Assembly (NCBI GenBank): GCA_019753175.1 | Contig: JAIELK010000025.1 | Location: 1-52,096 of the forward strand | Source: Hyphomonadaceae bacterium | GTDB lineage: Bacteria > Pseudomonadota > Alphaproteobacteria > Caulobacterales > Aquidulcibacteraceae | Direction: 5' to 3' | DNA length: 52,096 nucleotides | Shown: piece by piece, positions 44,715-52,019 of the stretch | Layout: each line of letters opens with the position of its first letter | Position numbering within the stretch: the first letter of the stretch is position 1 | The notes under the pieces: model-generated | What the model was told of the DNA's origin: nothing | The model's database searches: none | What the model saw: the letters and a program-made list of their open reading frames with translations, nothing else | Made by a program: the position numbers and the translations under genes

Positions 44715-46505
44715 ATGGCAAGGCCCCATGAAATCCTCTCCGTCTGGCGACGGGTTCTTGCGCTCCTAAGCGCTTCGTGTCCGCGCCTCAGCGCAGCCGT
44801 AGCGCTTCTGACCCTGCTCGAAGCAGGAGCAAGCGTCGGCGTGCTCTACCTGATCAAGTTGCTTGTCGATGCAATATCGCTCCAACTCAGCGCGCCGGGC
44901 GCCACCGGCGACATCATCACGCCCTTGCTGGTCACCGGCGCTGGCCTCATCGGCGCCGTGCTGCTTCAGAACATCACCAGCTTCCTGCGCATGCGCCAAG
45001 GCCTAGCTGTCAGCGATTATGTCGACCAGCAAATCCATGACCGCTCGATCGCGGTCGATCTCGAATTCTACGAGAGCCCACGCTATTTCGATGCGCTTGA
45101 GCGCGCGCGCCAGGGCGGCGCGCAACGCCCCGCCCAGATCGTGTCGAGCGCCATCCTCGCCTTCAAGGCGATGATCATTCTGGGCGCCATCGTGGTTCTG
45201 ATCGCCGGGATAGACCCCTGGCTCTTTCCGATCCTGTTGCTTCCCGTCGCCCTGGCGCTCGCCATCCGGCTCTTTTTCACCCGCAAACTGTTCGACTGGC
45301 GCATGGCGCGCGCACAGCTAGAGCGGCGAACGGGCTATCTCGATTGGCTGCTCACCTCCGCCCATCACGCCAAGGAATTACGCCTGAACCAATTGGGCGG
45401 ACACTTCCGCGATCAGTATCGCGCTTTGAGAGCCGATCTACGCCAAGGTCAAATCGCCATCGAACAGTCGCGTCTGCTCGCCGAGTTCGTCGTCTCTGTC
45501 CTGGGCACGATCGTCTTCATCCTCGCCAGCGCCTGGCTGTTGCACGGCGCCCTGAACGAAGGTCGCGCGATCGGCGACGTCGTGCTCTTCGTCCTGTTGC
45601 TGCGCCGTGCGGAAGCCGGCGGCACCGAACTTGTCGGCAACGTCTCCAAATTGGTTGACGATCACCTCTATCTGCAACGCTTGTTCGAGTTCCTCTCGAT
45701 CAAGCCGATCATCACCAGACCCTGTTCGCCATTGGCCATCCCTACCGAGGTGCGCGAGGGCGTACGGCTTGAGAACGTGTCGTTCCGTTATACGCAGGAC
45801 CAGCCCGAGGTCTTGAACAACGTCTCCCTCCAGATAAAGCCCGGCCAGGTCGTGGCGCTTGTGGGCGAAAACGGATCGGGTAAGACCACGCTGATCAAGA
45901 TCCTGACCCGCCTCTACGATCCATCGAACGGCGCGGTAACGCTGGACGGCCAGGATATCCGAGCCTTCGACCCCGAAGCATACCGGCGCTTGTTCAGCGT
46001 GATCCTCCAAGACTATGCAACCTATGCCGCAACAGTGGCCGATAACATCCGCTTCGCTGACATCCGCCTGAACAGCGCCGGCGCCATCGAAGCGGCGGCG
46101 AAGCGCGCTGGGGCTGCCGATTTCATAGAACGCTTGCCAAAGTCGTACCAAACGTCGCTGACGCGGCTCTTCGACGACGGTCACGACCTCAGCATCGGCC
46201 AATATCAGCGCCTTGCGCTCGCCCGCGCGTTTTATCCGCAATCAAAATTCATCGTTCTCGATGAACCCACCAGCGCAGTGGATCCCAAGGCGGAGTTCGA
46301 ATTGTTCGAGAACTTCCGCGAGCGCCTTGCAGGACGGGGCGCATTGATCATCAGCCACAGATTGTCCACTGTGCGCCAAGCGGATTACACTTATGTTCTG
46401 GGGGGAGGGCGGATCGTCGAACACGGCTCGCACGCCTCTTTGATCGAGGCTCAGGGCGCTTATGCTGAGTTATTCGAGAAACAGGGACGCCTTTACCGGA
46501 AATGA
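44715..46505 (+). CDS. lasso-peptide ABC exporter, fused permease-ATPase (D protein)
   Basis: A 596-residue half-transporter. About 320 residues of membrane domain with six spans come first. The ATPase part has Walker A ENGSGKTTLIK, the Q loop in SVILQDYATYAATVADNI, signature LSIGQYQRLALARAF, Walker B FIVLDEPTSAVDP and the switch His in IISHRLST. There is no N-terminal peptidase C39 domain, as expected for McjD-like lasso exporters, where leader removal is done by B2. ATG 44715 has AGAGGA 5 bases upstream. It would export the mature lasso peptide and may give self-immunity. Its stop overlaps the B1 start by ATGA. Confidence 0.9.
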   Translation: MARPHEILSVWRRVLALLSASCPRLSAAVALLTLLEAGASVGVLYLIKLLVDAISLQLSAPGATGDIITPLLVTGAGLIGAVLLQNITSFLRMRQGLAVSDYVDQQIHDRSIAVDLEFYESPRYFDALERARQGGAQRPAQIVSSAILAFKAMIILGAIVVLIAGIDPWLFPILLLPVALALAIRLFFTRKLFDWRMARAQLERRTGYLDWLLTSAHHAKELRLNQLGGHFRDQYRALRADLRQGQIAIEQSRLLAEFVVSVLGTIVFILASAWLLHGALNEGRAIGDVVLFVLLLRRAEAGGTELVGNVSKLVDDHLYLQRLFEFLSIKPIITRPCSPLAIPTEVREGVRLENVSFRYTQDQPEVLNNVSLQIKPGQVVALVGENGSGKTTLIKILTRLYDPSNGAVTLDGQDIRAFDPEAYRRLFSVILQDYATYAATVADNIRFADIRLNSAGAIEAAAKRAGAADFIERLPKSYQTSLTRLFDDGHDLSIGQYQRLALARAFYPQSKFIVLDEPTSAVDPKAEFELFENFRERLAGRGALIISHRLSTVRQADYTYVLGGGRIVEHGSHASLIEAQGAYAELFEKQGRLYRK

Positions 46506-46795
46506 TGGGGGTTAAGTTGGACGAGGTCAAACCAGGAACATTCTTTCAGCGCGTGGAACTCCCGTGTAGCCGCATCGACGACGAGATCGTGTTTTTTGAC
46601 CACAATACCGGAAAATATTACGCCACAGGGCCGGTTGGCGCCGACATCTGGGAGTTTCTTGCTGATCGCCAAACTCTTTCGGCGATATGTGACCATCTAA
46701 TGATGAATTACGACATCAATCGCTCCACCTGTGAGGCAGAAGTCTATGAATTTCTAAGGGAAATGGTCGATGCAGGCGTTGTTCGCATCATTTGA
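46502..46795 (+). CDS. lasso-peptide leader-binding protein (B1, PqqD-like)
   Basis: A 97-residue protein of the PqqD type, the RiPP recognition element: IDDEIVFFDHNTGKYYATGPVGADIWEFLADRQTL is the diagnostic strand-helix part, followed by helices in AEVYEFLREMVDAGVVRI. B1 binds the precursor leader and delivers it to the B2 protease. It overlaps the exporter gene by ATGA and lies 123 bases before the precursor gene. Two ATGs in a row occur at 46502 and 46505. Confidence 0.92.
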   Translation: MMGVKLDEVKPGTFFQRVELPCSRIDDEIVFFDHNTGKYYATGPVGADIWEFLADRQTLSAICDHLMMNYDINRSTCEAEVYEFLREMVDAGVVRII

Positions 46796-46918
46796 GAGTG
46801 CGCAGGAAAACAACTTTTTAAAAGACTCGCTTGCGATCGACAATATTTCACAATTTTTCCCTTGCCTTCCCGTCGGCTGAGAGATTAACCTCGATGCACT
46901 CCAGAGTAAGGGGCAGTC
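46796..46918. promoter_or_regulatory. AT-rich leader region before the lasso precursor gene
   Basis: This 123-base gap is the AT-richest stretch of the cluster (AACTTTTTAAAAGAC, then CAATATTTCACAATTTTT). Such gaps before precursor genes often hold a separate strong promoter. TTGCGA at about 46831 or TTGCCT at about 46862 could be a -35 box, but no partner -10 is convincing. AAGGGG precedes the precursor ATG by 6 bases and should be a strong ribosome binding site. Confidence 0.4.
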
Positions 46919-47059
46919 ATGGACAGTCAGAAAAAATCTTGGGTGACGCCTAAGTTGGAAATGCTACCGGTTGAAGAGACCATGTCCGGGGCGCTTCCAT
47001 TCTCAATTGAGACCGTTGCGAAGCAAACTGGCGAACCGGTGCATTACTATCGGTCGTAG
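46919..47059 (+). CDS. lasso-peptide precursor
   Basis: A 46-residue precursor. The leader (residues 1-22) contains W8-V-T-P11-K-L13, the WxxPxL/YxxPxL motif bound by B1, and ends with T21-M22, which puts the conserved threonine at position -2. The predicted core (residues 23-46) begins SGALPFSIE, so a macrolactam between Ser1 and Glu9 gives a nine-residue ring. Core residues 10-24 form the loop and tail and end in VHYYRS. The last residue, Ser24, is the expected target of the adjacent HPr-like kinase, as in paeninodin, which also ends in VHY-x-S (from memory). By hand the neutral monoisotopic mass is about 2618.3 Da for the lasso form and 2698.3 Da with one phosphate. Gene-finders often miss such short genes. 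Confidence 0.9.
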   Translation: MDSQKKSWVTPKLEMLPVEETMSGALPFSIETVAKQTGEPVHYYRS

Positions 47060-47082
47060 ACCTATTACTATCGGTCGTAGAC
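47043..47082 (+). repeat. 21-bp-period tandem duplication over the precursor stop codon
   Basis: The 19-base string ATTACTATCGGTCGTAGAC occurs at 47043-47061 and again, without mismatch, at 47064-47082. The period of 21 bases keeps the reading frame, so the codons Tyr-Tyr-Arg-Ser and TAG appear twice. The first copy ends the precursor. The second copy is untranslated unless the first stop is read through. Confidence 0.9.
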
Positions 47083-47090
47083 TCTAAGGT

Positions 47091-47126
47091 AAAAAGCGAT
47101 CGCCGAGTAAATGGCGGTCGCTTTTT
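47091..47126. terminator. bidirectional intrinsic terminator
   Basis: AAAAAGCGATCGCC (47091-47104) pairs with GGCGGTCGCTTTTT (47113-47126) around an 8-base loop, with one G-T pair. The A and T tracts on the two sides let the hairpin work on both strands. It lies between the precursor gene and the convergent kinase gene, whose stop codon lies in the T tract at 47125-47127. Confidence 0.9.
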
Positions 47127-48042
47127 ATTTCTGTCCAAATCTTGCTGCGATAAGATTCCCGACGTTATCGATTGAGCCAATGTCAGCCTTGCGGGACAGG
47201 GTCCAAACCTGAATCGATGTTGCTAAGTTTAACGCGACTTTAGCAATCGACTTCTGATTATCAAAAATCGCCGCGTATTCCGGTCTGTATAAAGCTCCTA
47301 GAATAGTGGTATAGGCGACACGGCCTCGAACCGGTTCTAAACTTAACGTATTGCCCCAGTCTAGGCGAACTAGGTGGCGCAATATGGGACTTGCTGGACA
47401 AAATCGCTCCGCAGAAATTGCATGAAATTTGTTCGAACGCGTCAGGTCCCGTGTGAGATTTTCACTGCTCCGATTTAGCTTTGTCAGAGCGCTCTGCCAA
47501 AGTTTGACGGTGTTCAGGCCAGATGCGAGTGTAAAGGCGTCCCCACCTTCCTGAACGACAGCAACATCATCGCAGATTAGCGGCCAACCGAATTTCTGGT
47601 TCATGAACGCTGCAGTCGTGGATTTGCCAGCCTCCGACTCTCCCGTGAAGGCAACACCACCACAAGGTGCGGCGATAGCACTCACATGCAGAGGAACCAT
47701 GCCACGCTGATGTACAATAGCGCCGAGTGAGGCTCCGTACAAAAAAGTACGAACATCCTCATCGGAGGCGAGAGGATCTTGGTCGAAAACGATCTCAGAG
47801 CCATCTCTAACGAGAAAGCGTCCGATTCCCTCGAAGCGCAGCACGCACGTCTTCTCCCTCGCTTCGATCCACCGGGCCCTCGTGACGCTGCCTGCAAGAC
47901 CAACATCCACATGCCCCCGCGAGATTGTGACTTCGTCGGGCGCTCGTGTGTCTGACGACGGGGTCGCCGCCGGCAATTCAATGTCGGACGCTACATTCAG
48001 CCCGTAAATCCGGTATCGATGCAACTCTTTTGCTATCGCCAA
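47125..48042 (-). CDS. HPr-kinase-like lasso-peptide kinase
   Basis: A 305-residue protein related to HPr serine kinases. The P-loop is AFTGESEAGKSTTAAFMN (about residues 130-147) and the metal-binding aspartates follow in PLICDDVAVVQEG. GLNTVKLW resembles the next family motif. Similar kinases in lasso clusters (PadeK, ThcK) phosphorylate the C-terminal serine of the precursor. The precursor here ends in Ser, which supports the same function. TTG 48042 is preceded by GAGGGGAC at a good distance. It is encoded on the minus strand with B2 and converges on the precursor gene. Confidence 0.87.
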   Translation of the reverse strand: MAIAKELHRYRIYGLNVASDIELPAATPSSDTRAPDEVTISRGHVDVGLAGSVTRARWIEAREKTCVLRFEGIGRFLVRDGSEIVFDQDPLASDEDVRTFLYGASLGAIVHQRGMVPLHVSAIAAPCGGVAFTGESEAGKSTTAAFMNQKFGWPLICDDVAVVQEGGDAFTLASGLNTVKLWQSALTKLNRSSENLTRDLTRSNKFHAISAERFCPASPILRHLVRLDWGNTLSLEPVRGRVAYTTILGALYRPEYAAIFDNQKSIAKVALNLATSIQVWTLSRKADIGSIDNVGNLIAARFGQK

Positions 48043-48051
48043 GCTGTCCCC

Positions 48052-48501
48052 TCATTGGTTATCATTAGAACCATAAACTGCGACAGGGATATGATCGGCT
48101 CGCCCCTCTCTGCCCACAATTTCGATACCGCTGCTCAGCACCCAGGCGTGAGCATCAAGCGATAACTTTTCTCTTCCTCGACGCACCCCCAAGACTAAGA
48201 CGTGAGGCAATCGGCGTCGCTCCAACATCGCACGCGCCGATAGGGCCAACATGAGGCACGTAAACATACCTTTGAACCGACGACTCAATATCTGATGCGC
48301 CCACACGACATCAGCGACCGGAGCTGCGCTCTGCTCGTCCATAACCATGGCATGCTGTGCAGCGTCCAGAGGCAAAACCTCGCCCATCTGGTAACGCCAG
48401 CGACGATAAGGCGTCAGCCGAACGCGCATGAAAGCAATCAATGCAAAAATGAGCGCTTCGCCGACCAACAACAAACGCTTCGCAGTCTTCTTCACCTCCA
48501 C
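48052..48501 (-). CDS. lasso-peptide leader protease (B2, transglutaminase-like)
   Basis: A cysteine protease that removes the leader after the Thr-containing site. MFTCLMLALSARAMLERRRLPHVLVLGVRRG contains the catalytic Cys, and LDAHAWVLSSGIEIVG the catalytic His and nearby Asp; the quoted pieces are the hallmarks of lasso B2 proteins. An N-terminal hydrophobic stretch LLLVGEALIFALIAFM is typical. The start is uncertain: TTG 48519, GTG 48501 and GTG 48495 share the frame, and I give GTG 48501, with GGAGG 11 bases upstream. It lies 9 bases before the kinase gene and is divergent from the cyclase gene. Confidence 0.9.
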   Translation of the reverse strand: MEVKKTAKRLLLVGEALIFALIAFMRVRLTPYRRWRYQMGEVLPLDAAQHAMVMDEQSAAPVADVVWAHQILSRRFKGMFTCLMLALSARAMLERRRLPHVLVLGVRRGREKLSLDAHAWVLSSGIEIVGREGRADHIPVAVYGSNDNQ

Positions 48502-48595
48502 TACTCCCCAAACCTCCAACGCGACCTCAAACGTTTGTGGATATTAGTTGGCCGATATCTTACCTTCAAGCCTGTACACAAGAGGTTATGACATC

Positions 48596-50473
48596 GTGAG
48601 CGGCATCTTCGGTCGCGTAGAGCTGGATGGTCGCCCAATCGATCCCACCCGCTTTCTCTCAGCCGCCGATTGTGTTCGTCCGTTCGGAGGCGACAATACG
48701 AGTACATGGATAGACGGCCCAACCGCTGCGGCTCGCCATTTGCTGGAGATTGGCGCCCAGTCACGTTTCGAGTCGGCGCTCGAAGTCAAAAACGAACTCT
48801 TGGTCGTGGCCGACGCGATACTCGACAACCGCGGCGAACTCGCCCGGAGTCTCTGCATCAGCGAAACTGATCTAAAATCCCTGGCCGACACCGAGCTCAT
48901 TCGCTTGAGCTATGAGCGCTGGGGAGAACGATGCGCTCAACGCCTCGTGGGCGACTTTGCCTTTGCGGTCGTGTCTCCCAGAACTGGTCATATCCGTTTA
49001 TTTAGGGATCATATTGGGTCTCGCCCGCTTTTTTGGGCGCAAAGGCAACAGACTTTTCTTTTCAGCTCCAGCATAGGCGCGTTGGTCTCAAACAGCGAGT
49101 GGCGCTGGCGGATCTCTTCAAGCGTTATTGCTGAGTACCTGCTTTGTCCGTTTGTGCCCGTCTCTCGCCCCTTCTTCGAGGACGTCCATGCGGTGCCGCC
49201 GGGCGGCATGGTCGCCATGACGGCAGGTCAGGTGACGAGCGAACTTTGGTGGCGTCCGCATGACATCGCGAGAGCGCCCCCTGTACGAGCGCAACACGTC
49301 GTTGAGGCAAGCCGTTGTGCACTCGACCAAGCTGTGGCGGCTCGATGCGACACGCCTTACCCGGTCGCCGCACATTGCAGTGGCGGGCTTGACTCAACCG
49401 GCGTAACGGCTGTGGCAGCGAAGCTGCTGCGCGCCGAAGGAAGATCGCTGCAAAAAGCCTACGCTTGGTCACCGCCAATTTCGGATGCGTATCCGACGCG
49501 AGGCAACGACGAGCGGGTCCGGCTCGAAACTTTTTCGACGCAGCAGCAAGTAGTAGTGGAGTTTGGGCTTGCCGACGCTCAGCACAACATCGCACTGCTA
49601 CACCGCCCGATGGAATTTGAGGGAGAGGCTGACCTCAGCGATGAGATTCCAACTCTCGAAGCTGCAGGGAGAGATCGCGTGCGCGTTCTGCTCTCAGGCT
49701 GGGGTGGGGATGAGGCATTTTCAGCGCACGGCTTCGGTTACTTGGGTTATACCTTGTTGCGCGGTCGCCTACGAAGCGCTCGCGACTTCGGCCATTCATT
49801 CACGCGCTCACTTAAGAACCCAAGGACGCTTATGCGCCTTTTCTGGCATCAAATTCTGCACCCGATGCTTCCAGACCCACTCTATTCGCTACTGAGCCCG
49901 CACCGAAACGGCGGCGTTCAAAGCTATATTTCCCCATATTTGTCAGCGTATCCGCTCAACCGCTGGAGCCCCGTCGCCAAATTCGGACTTGACCCGCGCC
50001 AAAACGTTGCGACCCACTTGAGCGTCGGTCACCTTGCCATGCGAATGTGTTCGTGGGCGGCCTGGGCCGCACCACACCGATTCCAGTACAGATATCCCCT
50101 CACTGACAAGCGATTGCTCGAGTTTCTCTTGTCCTTGCCTGCTGACCAATTACTTCTAGATAATCGCCCGCGGGGGTTAGCGCGGGCAACGCTCGCCGAT
50201 TGCTTGCCTACTGATGCGTCGAAAAATGACGTGGCCAATGAAGCCTTGCGCATGGCGGTCAGAGACGCTTCGTGGCGCATCCTCGCAGAGCGGGTTCGAC
50301 AAGGACACTACAGCAAAGAGTGCCCCTGGGTCGACATGAGGGCGTTTCGATCTGCAGCTGCGCACCCTTTGCAGAGCGCGACGCCGTCGTACGTTTCCAC
50401 CTTTTCTAGCGTATTCGCCGCAGCCAGGGTCTTTCACTTATTCGAGCGCGCCGATCAACATGGCTGGCTCTAG
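48596..50473 (+). CDS. lasso-peptide cyclase (C protein, asparagine-synthase-like)
   Basis: A 625-residue protein that would adenylate the side chain of core Glu9 and join it to the Ser1 amine. The start GTG 48596 gives SGIFGRVELDGRP, the asparagine-synthase N-terminus without the glutaminase Cys2, as expected for a cyclase that does not use glutamine. AHCSGGLDSTGVTAVA is the PP-loop and LLSGWGGDEAFSAHGFGYL the second ATP motif. It is divergent from B2 and on the plus strand like the precursor, so it probably has its own promoter in the gap at 48502-48595. A TTG at 48548 would add 16 residues. Confidence 0.9.
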   Translation: MSGIFGRVELDGRPIDPTRFLSAADCVRPFGGDNTSTWIDGPTAAARHLLEIGAQSRFESALEVKNELLVVADAILDNRGELARSLCISETDLKSLADTELIRLSYERWGERCAQRLVGDFAFAVVSPRTGHIRLFRDHIGSRPLFWAQRQQTFLFSSSIGALVSNSEWRWRISSSVIAEYLLCPFVPVSRPFFEDVHAVPPGGMVAMTAGQVTSELWWRPHDIARAPPVRAQHVVEASRCALDQAVAARCDTPYPVAAHCSGGLDSTGVTAVAAKLLRAEGRSLQKAYAWSPPISDAYPTRGNDERVRLETFSTQQQVVVEFGLADAQHNIALLHRPMEFEGEADLSDEIPTLEAAGRDRVRVLLSGWGGDEAFSAHGFGYLGYTLLRGRLRSARDFGHSFTRSLKNPRTLMRLFWHQILHPMLPDPLYSLLSPHRNGGVQSYISPYLSAYPLNRWSPVAKFGLDPRQNVATHLSVGHLAMRMCSWAAWAAPHRFQYRYPLTDKRLLEFLLSLPADQLLLDNRPRGLARATLADCLPTDASKNDVANEALRMAVRDASWRILAERVRQGHYSKECPWVDMRAFRSAAAHPLQSATPSYVSTFSSVFAAARVFHLFERADQHGWL

Positions 50474-50511
50474 TTCGAAGTTCGACGGGCGTTAGCTTAG
50501 GAAGGCGTCCA

Positions 50512-50577
50512 CGAGACCGGCAGCAGCCCATCATACCGAACTCTGCGCTCAGGCCAGATGAGCTGCTGCCGGTCTCG
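50512..50577. repeat. perfect 16-bp inverted repeat between convergent genes
   Basis: CGAGACCGGCAGCAGC (50512-50527) is repeated as its exact complement at 50562-50577, with a 34-base spacer. It lies between the cyclase gene and the convergent cysteine-cluster gene, whose stop codon is the next three bases. There is no T tract, so a classical intrinsic terminator is doubtful. It may still be a bidirectional RNA hairpin or a remnant of an inserted element. Confidence 0.8.
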
Positions 50578-51138
50578 CTAGTACGTCGCCAGCGCGTCGC
50601 GCCAAGCGATGACCTGTGACCGCAAGGGCTCATCATCGGGCGTATCACCAGCCAAAAGAAACTCCTGTATGGGCTTCGCTGGATGCACACACCTATAAAT
50701 TTCCCCGAACTTAAGCCACACCGGAACCCGACGCGAGCGTAGCACGCTAAGGGCTGAAACCGCTTCGGCGCTGCGATAATCGAAAAACGGTCGAACCGGA
50801 ATGCCGACGACATAAAGCCGCCTCAGGACATTAGTCCTATCAGCTCCCTCTTTAAGCTGAAACAAGATGCCGAGCCGATTGGGGCGATGAATATCTGCAA
50901 GTGTGCTAAGTTTCCGCCACAAACAATGGTAGTCACGACAAATATCAAAACGCGACGCGTAGATGCTGCATCCGCTTGTCGAGCAATGCTGGCAAATGAC
51001 TCCGGCCGGTTTTTTGAATTGCTCGGTGTCGATGGCTAGCAATTCACAGCACGCGGTGCAGTCCCCACATTCCCGATCGGGCACTAACCGCAAGACCTCG
51101 GGGTCTGACGCTGGCTGTCGCAATCTAATCCTCGCCAC
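50578..51138 (-). CDS. cysteine-cluster protein (YkgJ-like)
   Basis: A 186-residue protein with CGDCTACCELL near residue 24 (CxxCxxCC) and further cysteines in ICQHCSTSGCSIY and DICRDYHCLW. This spacing matches the YkgJ/UPF0153 family of putative zinc- or iron-binding proteins with eight cysteines. The C-terminal half has no recognised motif. Its function is unknown. The start GTG 51138 is the longest reasonable one. It is divergent from the oxygenase gene with 131 bases between them, and a link with the oxygenase, for example in metal supply, is only a guess. Confidence 0.82.
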   Translation of the reverse strand: MARIRLRQPASDPEVLRLVPDRECGDCTACCELLAIDTEQFKKPAGVICQHCSTSGCSIYASRFDICRDYHCLWRKLSTLADIHRPNRLGILFQLKEGADRTNVLRRLYVVGIPVRPFFDYRSAEAVSALSVLRSRRVPVWLKFGEIYRCVHPAKPIQEFLLAGDTPDDEPLRSQVIAWRDALATY

Positions 51139-51269
51139 CCACGACCACCAAAGCCTATAAGCAACACTGGTTCCCCGCCCCAGTCAACTCAGTGAGGTCG
51201 CTAGGTGCTTTACAAGAAGATATCTAGTCAGAACTACAAGAGACTGGGCGCTCATTGGGAGCATCGCAT

Positions 51270-51869
51270 ATGATACGCCATTTGCCTTACATGGTGATCA
51301 ACGACTTCCTGCCTTTGGATCTGCGCGACCGGCTCTGGCTGCACACGCTCGCCCACGAAGGCGCGTTCGTTGACACAGAGGTCTATGCAGAAGCTGAGGC
51401 CAGATCGGCCACGGACATTCGTCGGTCACTTCATTGCCCGGACGGTTTGGGAGCTCTCAAAAAATTGTTCAAATGCTCGATTGAGGCGCGAACCGATGAC
51501 ATACTTTCAGCCTTGGGGATCATGACGTTCTCGCCTAGCAAAATGGAACTACAGTTGTCCGCCCATGGGCACCTCGGGTTCTACCGCCCACATGTCGACA
51601 CCATCAGGGCGAGCATCCGACAACCAAGCGATCGTATTGTCACAATCGTCTATTATCTGCACAGCCGCCCCAAGCGGTTTACAGGCGGCGAGCTTGCGAT
51701 CTTTCCTTTAGGGGGTGGTGCGCCCGTAGTGGTCGAGCCAATTGACAACCGGCTTATCGCATTCCCGTCTTTTGCACGCCATGAAGTCAGGACCGTGCAA
51801 TGCGAAGATCCTTCAGACTTCTCACAGTTTCGGTTCTCCGTGAATTGTTGGATTCACCGCACCCGTTGA
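51270..51869 (+). CDS. 2-oxoglutarate/Fe(II)-dependent oxygenase
   Basis: A 199-residue prolyl-4-hydroxylase-like oxygenase. The iron ligands are seen as HxD in FYRPHVDT and the distal His in SFARHEVRTV. The 2-oxoglutarate-binding basic residue is probably in FRFSVN, about ten residues after that His. TGGELAIFPLGGGAP is the usual strand between them. ATG 51270 has GGGAG 8 bases upstream. Such enzymes hydroxylate amino-acid side chains or small molecules. Near a lasso cluster it could hydroxylate the peptide, but a separate gene and an unrelated substrate are equally possible. Confidence 0.85.
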   Translation: MIRHLPYMVINDFLPLDLRDRLWLHTLAHEGAFVDTEVYAEAEARSATDIRRSLHCPDGLGALKKLFKCSIEARTDDILSALGIMTFSPSKMELQLSAHGHLGFYRPHVDTIRASIRQPSDRIVTIVYYLHSRPKRFTGGELAIFPLGGGAPVVVEPIDNRLIAFPSFARHEVRTVQCEDPSDFSQFRFSVNCWIHRTR

Positions 51870-52019
51870 CCTCTTTCCGGTGATCCGCGGGCCATGCACC
51901 CAACGCGGCTTTAAATGGGCATGGAGACATCTCGGAAATCAAGCGGGCTTTCTATCTTGGATAGCCTTTGATGTGCCCCCCGCAATTTAGTCCATTTGGA
52001 GCTAGGATCCGGTCCTATT

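Noticed and set aside
45438-46241. 267-codon minus-strand frame over the exporter ATPase
   Set aside because: The plus strand has all ABC motifs, and the antisense product has none.
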